Made by a program: the position numbers and the translations under genes
Assembly: GCA_964501185.1 (NCBI GenBank)
Contig: CAZCRT010000007.1
Coordinates: 24,575-88,574 of the forward strand
Direction: 5' to 3'
Source of the DNA: BS150m-G50 sp964501185 [NCBI: uncultured Bacteroidia bacterium]
Lineage (GTDB): Bacteria; CAIWAD01; BS150m-G50
DNA length: 64,000 bases
The notes under the pieces: model-generated
The model's input: the letters and a program-made list of their open reading frames with translations, nothing else
Told to the model about the DNA's origin: nothing
The model's database searches: none
In this document: one piece after another, positions 54,155 through 62,608 of the stretch
How the letters are laid out: every line of letters begins with the position of its first letter
Position numbering within the stretch: position 1 is the stretch's first letter

Positions 54155-55338
54155 GTTGGATAACTTTTCTACAATCACCGGAGGATTTCGAGCAGTTATC
54201 ACCCTTCAGGTTCTCCCATTGGCTGCTGGAGCATTCCCGTTTCTCGCTGCAGGCTGCCACCCGGGCGGAAGATCCCCATTTTGTACAACTTGCGAAGACG
54301 ATAAATCTGCTGCCCGCAAACACGAGCGTTGCTTTCAATCTCGATCTGATTGCCCTGCCGGAAGACTTCCCGGATATTGAACGGTTGTTGAGTTTCCTGC
54401 GTGAGCAGGGTGTGAACCGTATTCGTGTGCAGGACTTCGGGCTGTTTCATCATCTGCGGAAGAACAGCGATTTTGATCTGGAACTGGACCCGTATACCGG
54501 TGGTAACCATCCAGCCTGGTGGGAGTCTTTTGTCAGGTCTGCCGGTTCCCGTCTGCGAGTGATGCATCTTCCGGATCAGGTATCACTGGCAGAGGCTGGC
54601 AGGTTGCAGGAACGCTTTCCGGGGCAGGTGGAACTGCTGGCCTGCGGACCGTTACTGATGTATCACAGTCGTCGTCAACTGTTTGATGCTGATGAAGTAT
54701 CAACTGAAGGTTGGGTGAGTGGCAGAGAATTACAGCGGCCGGATCAGCAGTTCAGCTGGCGGGCAGGTCCTCATGGTACACTGATGTATCACAACCGGTG
54801 GCGCTGGCTGTTACCGCAACAACTGGAGAATGCTCACCTGAATGAATTGCGATTGCTGTTCGACTGGCGTCGCGCTCCATTGAAACTTGTGGAGGCGGTG
54901 ATGGGTTGTTTTCAGCATGCACCCGCTGATACGGCAGAGGTTAAAGCACACATTCTGCGGGATTACGGAATTGAGTTTATCAGCCCTTCATCGCTGGGAG
55001 CTGCTACCGACAGTACTCCCGCAAATGTTGACACTGTTTCAACAACACCACAGGCGCTTGTTCGCCACCGTGAGGGAAAGAAGTACCTGCTCCTGCAGGC
55101 AAAGTCAGAGTTGGACCTGCAACAGGAATATCTCCTGTCACCACCAGGTGGAGAACCTCGCGCTGCGAGACTGCGTCATCCTCGTGATCTGAATGAGCAA
55201 CCGATCGACAGAGTGCCTGCAGGCGGATTATTCCTCATCGACAGTGAAGCTGCCATAGTACCGGGCAGTCGTCTGGATTGCAAAGTAAGCGCCACATCTG
55301 AAAACTGTGGCGGAAACGAGGTCAAGCCTGTAACTTGA
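54151..55338 (+). CDS. Degenerate U32-like partner protein
   Basis: 395 residues, start overlapping the previous stop. Parts resemble the same fold (DFPDIERLLSFLREQGVNRIRVQDFGLF, VMHLPDQVSLAEAGRLQERFPG, VELLACGPLLMYHSRRQLF), comparable with the UbiV-like partner of UbiU. But the cysteine cluster is missing: where the PLM motif is normally followed by a cysteine-bearing stretch, it reads HSRRQLFDADEVS. The C-terminal ~100 residues are unrecognised. It most likely forms a complex with the 52856-54154 product. Confidence 0.65.
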   Translation: MSWITFLQSPEDFEQLSPFRFSHWLLEHSRFSLQAATRAEDPHFVQLAKTINLLPANTSVAFNLDLIALPEDFPDIERLLSFLREQGVNRIRVQDFGLFHHLRKNSDFDLELDPYTGGNHPAWWESFVRSAGSRLRVMHLPDQVSLAEAGRLQERFPGQVELLACGPLLMYHSRRQLFDADEVSTEGWVSGRELQRPDQQFSWRAGPHGTLMYHNRWRWLLPQQLENAHLNELRLLFDWRRAPLKLVEAVMGCFQHAPADTAEVKAHILRDYGIEFISPSSLGAATDSTPANVDTVSTTPQALVRHREGKKYLLLQAKSELDLQQEYLLSPPGGEPRAARLRHPRDLNEQPIDRVPAGGLFLIDSEAAIVPGSRLDCKVSATSENCGGNEVKPVT

Positions 55339-55344
55339 TGCCTA

Positions 55345-56142
55345 ATGGATTATGATCCGATCAAAGACAAACTGGGACGCCTGCTCGGCTCCTTTCCAGG
55401 TGGCTATCGCCTGCTTTTCGGCCTGCTCAACCGGGTGTTTCTGCGCTCCTGGTATGTGCGCCGGGAGCTGAGACGGCTGGCCGGGAGCAAACAACCTGCT
55501 ACCATACTGGACGCTGGCACCGGCTTTGGACAGTACACCTGGTTCATGCGTCATCTTTTTCCACAGGCTGATATCACTGCGGTGGATGTTAAGAAAGAGT
55601 ATCTGCAGCGGCTGGAACAGTATTGGGATGGGCATCATCTACCTCCCCGGCTGCAGGTTGCTGATCTGCTGGAGCTTCCATTCAAAGAAGAATTCGACCT
55701 GTTAATCAATGTAGATGTAATGGAACATATCGAGGATGATCGCAGGGTTCTGCGTAATTTTCAGGAAGCCCTGCTACCGGACGGCCTGCTGCTGCTGCAT
55801 ACACCGGCACTTGCAGAAGACTCACCGGAGCAACTGGAAAACAGTTTTGTCGGTGAGCATGTGCGGGCCGGCTACCGGCACAGTGAGATACGCACCAAGC
55901 TCACTGAAGCCGGATTCCATGATATCAGGATTACTCCCACCTACCGCTTCTGGGGTGGCCTGGCCTGGCGCCTGCTCCTGCAGTTTCCGCTCCGGACTCT
56001 GGATCACTCCCGACTCTGGTTACCACTGTTAATGGTTTACTGGTTGATCATCTTCCCGGTTGCACAATTGCTGATGGCAATGGAGATGGTTTTCGGTGGC
56101 AGGGGCGGAGGATGTCTGTTACTTACCGCGAGGAAAAAATGA
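55345..56142 (+). CDS. Class I SAM-dependent methyltransferase, membrane-associated
   Basis: Motif I ILDAGTGFGQYTWFMRHLFP (near 51-70), ITAVDVKKEYL, and INVDVMEHIEDD identify a Rossmann methyltransferase. The C-terminal ~60 residues contain a hydrophobic pair (LWLPLLMVYWLIIFPVAQLLMAMEMV), so it is likely bound to the inner membrane, with a lipid or quinone-type substrate possible. 265 residues. Immediately upstream is the U32 pair; downstream the stop overlaps a sensor kinase gene. Confidence 0.85.
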   Translation: MDYDPIKDKLGRLLGSFPGGYRLLFGLLNRVFLRSWYVRRELRRLAGSKQPATILDAGTGFGQYTWFMRHLFPQADITAVDVKKEYLQRLEQYWDGHHLPPRLQVADLLELPFKEEFDLLINVDVMEHIEDDRRVLRNFQEALLPDGLLLLHTPALAEDSPEQLENSFVGEHVRAGYRHSEIRTKLTEAGFHDIRITPTYRFWGGLAWRLLLQFPLRTLDHSRLWLPLLMVYWLIIFPVAQLLMAMEMVFGGRGGGCLLLTARKK

Positions 56143-57311
56143 AAGCCAGTCGTCACTTAGTGATCAAGACGCTTTTACTGGTGGTCGGTATGCTGCTGGT
56201 ATTGACATATGCCTTCTATACCCAGCATCTGGTGAACCGTTTGCGGGTGGAGGGGCAACAGAATCTGCGGCTTCTGGTTGAGAATTATAAATTCAAGGTA
56301 ATGCACGAGGCCAGTGCAGCACTGGAAACAGGTCGCACTATTGATTTTCCTCTGATTCTTACCAGCAGTGATGGAACACCCAAGTTCTGGAAGAATGTCG
56401 GAATTCCCTCAACCGATCGTACACCGGAAAGCCTGGCAGAACTACGGCGAATGGCAGTGTTGATGGACTCTCCCGAGCGCCCGCCAATCACCATCGATTA
56501 CAACGGTGTTCAGGATGTCTTCCACTACGGTGATTCACCCATCATCCGGCAGATGCAGTACTACCCATATATTGCACTTCTGGGTATCGGGCTATTCATA
56601 CTGATTGGCTATATCTCCTTTACTTACCTGAAACGGAGCGAGGAAACACTGGTCTGGGTGGGTATGGCCAAGGAAACCGCCCATCAGCTGGGCACACCTC
56701 TCTCTTCGCTCATGGGATGGGTGGAGCTGATGAAGACCACTCCGCCCGGTGAGGAGTCGATAGTAGCCATGCAGTATGATCTGGAAAGACTGGAAAAGGT
56801 GGTGGCCCGGTTTTCCAAGATTGGATCAGCTGTGGATCTGAAGGAGCAGGATCTGGTTCCGGTTGTCCGCCGGGTGGTGGACTACTTCCGTCAACGGTTG
56901 CCGATGCAGGCACGCAGTGTCACACTTGAGGAATCATATCCCGCAGCTCCAGTGCAGCTGCGCATCAACGCCTTTCTGATCGAGTGGGTGCTGGAGAACC
57001 TGTTGAAGAACTCACTCGATTCTATCCAGGACACTACCGGTGAAATTCAGGTCACTGTAGATCTTGATGACAGTAATCGAAGAGTAATGCTTGAGGTCCG
57101 CGATTCAGGTTGTGGTGTTGATCCCGGGCAACGTAAACAGATTTTCCGTCCCGGTTTCTCCACCCGCAAGCGGGGATGGGGACTGGGACTGAGTCTGGCT
57201 CGTCGTATCGTGGAAAACTATCACGGTGGCCGGATATTTGTCAAGGACTCCAAAGTTGGTGCCGGAACGACCATGCGTCTTCATCTTCCCATACGTACCG
57301 GTATCCGATAG
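56139..57311 (+). CDS. Membrane sensor histidine kinase
   Basis: Start ATG 56139 overlaps the methyltransferase stop and has GAGGA five bases upstream; ATG 56112 has GGAGG directly against it and is less likely. Two membrane segments (~8-28 and ~143-163) flank a ~110-residue periplasmic sensor. The phosphoacceptor is His 182 in ETAHQLGTPLSSLMGW; the ATPase has WVLENLLKNSLDSI (N-box), RDSGCGVD (G1) and GWGLGLSLARRIVENY (G2). A HAMP domain is not obvious. 390 residues. No response regulator is adjacent, so it is an orphan. Confidence 0.9.
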   Translation: MKASRHLVIKTLLLVVGMLLVLTYAFYTQHLVNRLRVEGQQNLRLLVENYKFKVMHEASAALETGRTIDFPLILTSSDGTPKFWKNVGIPSTDRTPESLAELRRMAVLMDSPERPPITIDYNGVQDVFHYGDSPIIRQMQYYPYIALLGIGLFILIGYISFTYLKRSEETLVWVGMAKETAHQLGTPLSSLMGWVELMKTTPPGEESIVAMQYDLERLEKVVARFSKIGSAVDLKEQDLVPVVRRVVDYFRQRLPMQARSVTLEESYPAAPVQLRINAFLIEWVLENLLKNSLDSIQDTTGEIQVTVDLDDSNRRVMLEVRDSGCGVDPGQRKQIFRPGFSTRKRGWGLGLSLARRIVENYHGGRIFVKDSKVGAGTTMRLHLPIRTGIR

Positions 57312-57423
57312 TAGATATTACTCGAGCAGGCCCGTGTTAACGGAACGCTGATAGCTGAAACTCTCAATAATAAAAACCGATACGATTGAACTGTCTTCTA
57401 CCCTGAGCTGAAAGGATTACCAG

Positions 57424-57942
57424 ATGAGTCTTGAATATCTGCGCAAGGAACCGGTCATCGGTGAGGGAGCCTTTGTAGTCAGGCAGTGTACAATTCTGGG
57501 TGATGTCGAACTGGGACGCCATTCCAGTGTCTGGTACAGCGTGGTTATCCGGGGTGATGTCAATACCATACGGATCGGTGAACTTACCAATATCCAGGAT
57601 GGCGCCATATTGCATGTTACACACGACACACATCCACTTCGAATCGGTAATGGAGTCACAATCGGCCACCGGGCAATGCTTCACGGTTGTACAATAGAGG
57701 ACTTCAGCCTGATAGGGATGAGTGCTACCGTGCTGGATGGTGCGATGATTGGACAGGAGTGTCTGGTTGCAGCCGGTGCCGTAGTTCTGGAAAACAGCAT
57801 TATTCCTCCCCGGTCGCTGGTTGCGGGTATCCCTGCCCGGGTAAGACGTGAACTGACCGCAGGGGAGATCGACCGCCTGCACGAATCGGCTGAGCAGTAT
57901 CGTGAATATGCAGCTGAATACCTGAGGCTGGGGATAGAGTAG
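57424..57942 (+). CDS. Gamma-carbonic-anhydrase family protein
   Basis: Left-handed beta-helix protein with hexapeptide repeats (ILGDVELGRHSSVWYSVVIRGDV, IRIGELTNIQDGAILHV, VTIGHRAMLHGCTI). Zinc-type histidines: H64, H82 and H87. 172 residues. Such proteins are called YrdA/CaiE or gamma-CA like; enzymatic carbonic anhydrase activity is often absent. AAAGGA precedes ATG 57424. It sits after the kinase gene by 112 bp. Confidence 0.9.
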   Translation: MSLEYLRKEPVIGEGAFVVRQCTILGDVELGRHSSVWYSVVIRGDVNTIRIGELTNIQDGAILHVTHDTHPLRIGNGVTIGHRAMLHGCTIEDFSLIGMSATVLDGAMIGQECLVAAGAVVLENSIIPPRSLVAGIPARVRRELTAGEIDRLHESAEQYREYAAEYLRLGIE

Positions 57943-57952
57943 GCTGACATCA

Positions 57953-60187
57953 TCATTCCATACCCCATTCATCCAGAATTATCTCCAGCCTTTCCAGAAC
58001 ATGATCGCTGGCTTTCTCCCCGAGGTGGCTGACTCCGGAAACTATCACCTGTGATGAATCCCCTTCGAAGTACCAGGTCTGTTCAGGTCTGGAGAGCACA
58101 CCGTCGTTGGGAAGCTCAATAGTTGTTGAGGCATCACCCAGGTAGCAGACAATTTGATCCGCGCCACAGTTGAAACAACACCAGAAACGGGCTCCATCGG
58201 GCTCCTGAGGGATTTCGTGACAGCACCATTCCCGTCCACCGCCGCAGAATGGGGGCCGGGGGCAGTAGAAACAGTCGTTGTTCTCATGATACTCGTAAAG
58301 CGGATAACTCCATTCATATTCCGCGTCCAGTACATAGCAATTCCAGTCGTTGTTCATCGTTACCAGATCCCAGTGAATGTCGTTGACCCCGTCAATGAAA
58401 CGGAAATTCCAGGTCAGTGTCTCAAGGTAGTCCCAGGTATCAATGAACTCATCACGCAACTGGTTTCGCATGTGATCCAGTTGACCGTAAGGGTAGGGAG
58501 GCGCGTATTGAACAGCCAGCCCGGCATACAGTTCTGCCACCGGGTGCTGATAATCATCACTGCAGGTCAGCGCCCTGAAAGGTACGTTTGTATCACCCTG
58601 TTGCAACTGTGCGATATATGAAGATTCCGGCAACAGGTCTTCAAAAGCAGCACAGTTCTCGATCTGATCACAGTAGGTGTCCAGAGACTGAAAGGTCTGG
58701 TTGAGATCAGTTCCAAGAAGCCAGTCGATGAGATTCAATGATACCAGATCTTCAATATCATCACGCAGGTCGTTGAACAATCCCCGGGCTGTATCAATAT
58801 TGCTGACCAGACTGGCGCCGTTGTGTGGTGACCCGATCGTAATCAATCGCTGCAGGGGCCCGTTGTCACTCTGTTGCAAAAGATCCCGCCCGACCAGGCC
58901 ACCCAGACTGTGCCCGATACCAATCCACTGGAAATCTCCCAGCCGTTCCAATCGTGCTGACAGCGAATCCCGCATCTCTGCAGCGGTGAAATCATTGCTG
59001 AAGTGAGGACGATAGAAGAAACAATCATAGCGGTTTTCCAACCAGTCCTGCATCAGGTTGAAGATAGTTGGATTGCTGTTGATACCGTGCATCAGCAGGA
59101 TTCCGCGCGGTGGAACATCAGAGTGACAGACGGTACAGGTTGTCTCTTCCGGGCGTGGCCTGGTACTCATATCCTCCATTTCACCCAGCAGGCTGCAACC
59201 GGACCATCCGTTGTACTCATTTGAATCCGGCGGTGGCGGGCAGGGAATGAGATTCGGTGTCTGTGTCGGTGGCCAGTCAGCAGGGCGACGGGTTGTTTCA
59301 TCCGCATTCATGTTATACTCTGAGAACTCTGTGATGACGATTCGCTGCAGAGTGTCGGCCCGGTAGCTGAGTTGTTCCCGGCGGTGCAGCAGCAGCGGGT
59401 CATCCAGATCATGATACTGATAACGGCTGACCAATCCTCTGTCCGGCCACCATACTTCTGCCTGCCGCAGCTGATTACCGGTCAGATCGATTACCAGTCG
59501 CAAAGATGCCGGAATTCCCTGCCGCAGAGTATCCTTTTCCAGAATCAGGAGTGAGTCATCAGCAGCGATCTGCCATCCCTCAGCAATGGCAAAGGAGTTG
59601 TAGTTAAAATCTGTGTACCCACCCATCAATCCCCGTTTCCCGTTGTCAAGGCCGGTCCATGGATCGTGCCGGGGTAGAAGCAGCCCACGGTTCAACAGCA
59701 GCGAATCTGAACTGTTCCAGGCTGCCAGCGCATTGTCCCGCCAGCAGATCGTCGCTGGCTGTTGAGATTCCCGATCAGTTTGCGGGAGTTCCGTCTGCAG
59801 GGTGAAACCAGTGGAATCAGAAGTCATCGTTATGGTGGAGTAGTATTCCCGATTCCCATCCCCCTGTTGTAAAACCAGATCACGCCTGACGGCTGCGATT
59901 GAGAAAAACACGCGATGTGCCTCTACCCGGTAGAAAGCGCGGGGAGTAGTTAGCGAATCATAGAAGAGCGAGTCAGTAACAGTGCAGAGATGATTCTGCG
60001 GAGCTGGCTGGAAAAGCGGTTCCGGTGAACGGTATACCCGCCAGGCTTCAACCCCCGGTTGCTGCTCCCATGTCAGCTGCAGCAGATTTCTTTCCGGTAA
60101 AACAGTGACAGCCAGAGTTGTCCCCTCCACCTGAGCGACAGCAGGTTGCAGTCCGGCTAACAGGACAGTCATAATCAGTAATAGCAT
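57953..60187 (-). CDS. Secreted alpha/beta-hydrolase (lipase-like) with Cys-rich C-terminal insert
   Basis: A signal peptide (MLLLIMTVLLAGLQPAVA) is followed by a fibronectin-like stretch (LQLTWEQQPGVEAWRVYRS), a beta-rich middle, and a hydrolase domain. The hydrolase has ILLMHGINSN (oxyanion region) near 366 and the nucleophile elbow GIGHSLGGLVGRD near 424. The closing His is probably in SGVSHLGEKASD. Residues ~640-690 hold nine cysteines in ~47 positions (FYCPRPPFCGGG, EWCCHE, FWCCFNCGADQIVC), an unusual density for a secreted protein. 744 residues. Substrate may be a lipid or ester; it could be surface-attached. Confidence 0.8.
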   Translation of the reverse strand: MLLLIMTVLLAGLQPAVAQVEGTTLAVTVLPERNLLQLTWEQQPGVEAWRVYRSPEPLFQPAPQNHLCTVTDSLFYDSLTTPRAFYRVEAHRVFFSIAAVRRDLVLQQGDGNREYYSTITMTSDSTGFTLQTELPQTDRESQQPATICWRDNALAAWNSSDSLLLNRGLLLPRHDPWTGLDNGKRGLMGGYTDFNYNSFAIAEGWQIAADDSLLILEKDTLRQGIPASLRLVIDLTGNQLRQAEVWWPDRGLVSRYQYHDLDDPLLLHRREQLSYRADTLQRIVITEFSEYNMNADETTRRPADWPPTQTPNLIPCPPPPDSNEYNGWSGCSLLGEMEDMSTRPRPEETTCTVCHSDVPPRGILLMHGINSNPTIFNLMQDWLENRYDCFFYRPHFSNDFTAAEMRDSLSARLERLGDFQWIGIGHSLGGLVGRDLLQQSDNGPLQRLITIGSPHNGASLVSNIDTARGLFNDLRDDIEDLVSLNLIDWLLGTDLNQTFQSLDTYCDQIENCAAFEDLLPESSYIAQLQQGDTNVPFRALTCSDDYQHPVAELYAGLAVQYAPPYPYGQLDHMRNQLRDEFIDTWDYLETLTWNFRFIDGVNDIHWDLVTMNNDWNCYVLDAEYEWSYPLYEYHENNDCFYCPRPPFCGGGREWCCHEIPQEPDGARFWCCFNCGADQIVCYLGDASTTIELPNDGVLSRPEQTWYFEGDSSQVIVSGVSHLGEKASDHVLERLEIILDEWGME

Positions 60188-60201
60188 TGTTTTTCCTTCT
60201 A

Positions 60202-61740
60202 TCAGTCAGGTTCGGATGGTCGATCGAGAGTTCGATACTGAATTGCTTCTGCAATATGAGCGACCTCTATCTGTTCACTTTGCTCCAGGTCAGCGATAGT
60301 GCGGGAGACTTTGAGGATGCGGTCATAAGCCCTGGCGGAGAGGCCCAGCCGGTCGATCGCCTGTTTCAGTAAACCGGCAGCGGGAGCTTTAAGATGACAG
60401 TAGCGGGCAATCTGTGCGGAGGTCATATGCCCGTTGGCGTGCACCGCCACATCGTCACGGAAGCGGGATTGCTGCCGGGCGTGAGCCTGCTGAACCCGTT
60501 TTCGCACAGTGGCGGATGACTCACCCTGTGGAGCCTTAGCCAGATGTGCGATCTTGACCGATGGCACCGGAATATGCAGGTCGATCCGGTCCAGCAGCGG
60601 GCCGGAGATCCGGGCAAGGTAGCGTTGAATGGCCAGCGGTGAACAGCAACACTCATGGCCGGGATCGGTCAGGTAACCGCAGGGGCAGGGATTCATGGCA
60701 CCAATCAGTGTGAAATTGGCCGGGTAACTCAGGCTGAGTGTCGCACGGGAGATGGTGACACTGTTATCTTCCAATGGTTGCCTGAGCACCTCCAGCACAT
60801 TACGGCGGAATTCCGGCATCTCATCCAGGAAGAGGACACCGTTATGCGCCAGACTCACTTCTCCAGGACGGGGATTGTGGCCGCCACCGATCAGGCCAGC
60901 GTCAGAAATAGTCGCGTGTGGTGAGCGGAAAGGGCGTTGGTTAACCAGTGGCTGTTTCGGGCTCAGGAAGCCGGCGACTGAATGGATACGGGTTACTTCA
61001 AGCGCTTCCTCAAAACTGAGTTGAGGCAGGATAGTGGGCAGGCGACGGGCCAGCATTGTTTTGCCACTACCGGGTGGACCGATCATCAGGACATTGTGTG
61101 CACCGGCTGCCGCTACCTCCAGTGCTCGTTTGACCTGCTCCTGCCCCTTGACATCCCGGAAGTCCGGCAGGTTGTCATTGTCCGGTGTCTTGAATTGCCC
61201 CGGATCCGCTACATATGGGGTGATGCTTCTGCGCCCGTCGAGGAAAGCAGCTGCTTCTGCCAGGTTATCCACCGGAATAACTTCGATATCCGGCGCCAGT
61301 GCAGCTTCAGCAGCGTTGGCGGCAGGGGTAATCAGGCCTCGATATTTAAGCTGACGGGTCATGATGGCTGCAGGCAGGATCCCCCGCACCTGCCGCAGGC
61401 TGCCATCCAGACTCAGTTCGCCGATCAGGATGTAGTCACGGTGACGGTTGCTCCTGATCTGACCGGAAGCGGTGAGGATACCGACAGCGATCGGCAGGTC
61501 GAGGGCGGTTCCCTCTTTGCGCAGATTTGCCGGTGCCAGGTTCATCACGATCTTATGGCGTGGGTAGTTCAAACCGGAGTTACGCAGGGCGCTGCCCACC
61601 CGTACGATTGATTCCCGCACTGCGCCTTCCGCCAGCCCGACTATGACGAATTTTGGCAGGGTGGGTTGCAGGTGGGTTTCTATCTGCAGTGGGTGACCGT
61701 CAATTCCGAGGACTGCGCAGGAGTGAACCTGGCTCAGCAT
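60202..61740 (-). CDS. YifB/ComM family Mg-chelatase-like AAA ATPase
   Basis: N-terminal LonC-like domain (QIETHLQPTLPKFVIVGLAEGAVRES, MNLAPANLRKEGTALDLPIAVG) and the AAA module with Walker A GPPGSGKT near 219-226, LFLDEMPEF Walker B, and the AMNPCPCGY cysteine motif. 512 residues. ComM is a helicase that promotes branch migration in natural transformation in studied species. Upstream of the secreted hydrolase gene by 14 bp, probably one operon. Confidence 0.94.
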   Translation of the reverse strand: MLSQVHSCAVLGIDGHPLQIETHLQPTLPKFVIVGLAEGAVRESIVRVGSALRNSGLNYPRHKIVMNLAPANLRKEGTALDLPIAVGILTASGQIRSNRHRDYILIGELSLDGSLRQVRGILPAAIMTRQLKYRGLITPAANAAEAALAPDIEVIPVDNLAEAAAFLDGRRSITPYVADPGQFKTPDNDNLPDFRDVKGQEQVKRALEVAAAGAHNVLMIGPPGSGKTMLARRLPTILPQLSFEEALEVTRIHSVAGFLSPKQPLVNQRPFRSPHATISDAGLIGGGHNPRPGEVSLAHNGVLFLDEMPEFRRNVLEVLRQPLEDNSVTISRATLSLSYPANFTLIGAMNPCPCGYLTDPGHECCCSPLAIQRYLARISGPLLDRIDLHIPVPSVKIAHLAKAPQGESSATVRKRVQQAHARQQSRFRDDVAVHANGHMTSAQIARYCHLKAPAAGLLKQAIDRLGLSARAYDRILKVSRTIADLEQSEQIEVAHIAEAIQYRTLDRPSEPD

Positions 61741-61811
61741 AAATCTCCCGATGGGCGGGATGATCAGTTAGACGCTGGAAGCGGGGATTTGTTCCCCGGG
61801 GCAGAAGAAGA

Positions 61812-61880
61812 GCTCACACAGAGGCACGGAGGAAAGAAAGAGGTGCGGAGAAGAAGAAAATAATGGTTAAAAGGATATTC
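61812..61880. repeat. 'cacagag/cacggag' family repeat, single copy
   Basis: CACACAGAGGCACGGAGGA and the following AGAAGAAAATAATGGTTAAAAG resemble 15988-16048. It is followed by ACCACGAAG of the second family. Confidence 0.65.
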
Positions 61881-61965
61881 ACCACGAAGTGATCAAATGC
61901 TTCATCATTTTAGCTTCACGAAGGGGGATATGGTTAAGAAAGATCCAATGTTTATCTCCAAAGAA

Positions 61966-62025
61966 GCCCCGTCAGGGGCGTAAAATTACAGCCCCGGGTT
62001 GACTTACGACCGATTCGGTCGTAAG
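61966..62025. repeat. Double-hairpin repeat (GCCCCG element)
   Basis: GCCCCGTCAGGGGC (61966-61979), then AGCCCCGGGTTGA, then CTTACGACCGATTCGGTCGTAAG split as two arms of 11 bases (62003-62025). The first unit resembles short GC-rich repeats scattered in many bacterial genomes. Confidence 0.65.
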
Positions 62026-62113
62026 CAAAATGACATCATAGTTGGTTAACCGATGCGGGAGTCGTTTTAACCCGGGATCACAAAGGTACAGAGAAAAATG
62101 TGAACCTGGTTTC

Positions 62114-62145
62114 AAAAAAAGAGGTTACCAGAATCTGGTAACCTC
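62114..62145 (-). terminator. Intrinsic terminator for the minus-strand surface-protein gene
   Basis: GAGGTTACCAG (62121-62131) pairs with CTGGTAACCTC (62135-62145), loop AAT; the A-run at 62114-62120 reads as a T-run on the minus strand. Confidence 0.85.
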
Positions 62146-62293
62146 AGAAAACAGAAAACTCTCGCCTGTCATCTGCCCATGCAGTGTGACAGCTGTATAT
62201 CAGCTGCTTCTGAAGCGTCGCAGCTGTTGTAATAAGGCATCCTTCGGACTATCCTGGCAGTTCAGCGAGGCTGTACTGCACACGTTCAAACAG

Positions 62294-62314
62294 CTACCTC
62301 ACCAGTACCATCTT
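62294..62314 (-). other. Downstream copy of the surface-protein gene's 3' end
   Basis: On the minus strand, K-M-V-L-V-R-TAG occurs here, 72 bp beyond the same seven codons at 62366-62386, in the same frame. The three differing bases fall in a Val codon (GTA/GTG) and an Arg codon (CGT/AGG), all synonymous. The 24 codons between the two stops are open. Two hairpins (GTTTGCC/GGCAAAC and GCTGCTC/GAGCAGC) occupy the intervening module. Confidence 0.75.
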
Positions 62315-62365
62315 TGCTGCTCCTGAAGAGCAGCTTGCAGTTTGCCTGCGGCAAACATGCACGTT

Positions 62366-62608
62366 CTAACGTACCAGTACCATCTTACGGGTGAGAGTAT
62401 AATCCCCGGCAGTCAGTGTATAGAAATAGATTCCACTGGGAAGGCCGGCAGCTTTGAATTCCACATCATGCAGACCGGCTGCCTTCCGTTCGTCGACCAG
62501 CGTAGCGACCGGGTTCCCAGCCAGATTTGTCACCTGGATATGGACAGAACCTGCTGTGGCCAGGCTGTACTCGATCATAGTGGTGGGATTGAACGGATTC
62601 GGGTAATT
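62366..62608 (-). pseudogene. Type IX sorting domain cut off by an in-frame amber codon
   Basis: Directly after the TAG at 62609-62611 the frame continues for 80 codons: NYPNPFNPTTMIEYSL, then IQVTNLAGNPVATLVDE, LPSGIYFYTLTAGDYTLTRKMVLVR-type sequence, a complete sorting domain. The family normally has Gln-Gln before NYPNPFNP, so the TAG is explained by a single C-to-T change of a CAG. Without readthrough or a correction the protein would not be sorted. Confidence 0.85.

Larger units (their letters stand above)
61741..62365. other. Repeat-rich intergenic region of about 625 bp
   Basis: It contains a 'cacagag' family copy (61812-61880), a 'cacgaag' trace (61882-61930), the GCCCCGTCAGGGGC hairpin (61966-61979), a second hairpin (62003-62025), a terminator for the minus strand (62114-62145) and two hairpins within the echo module (62316-62334, 62340-62356). 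No standard gene is supported. Confidence 0.6.
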
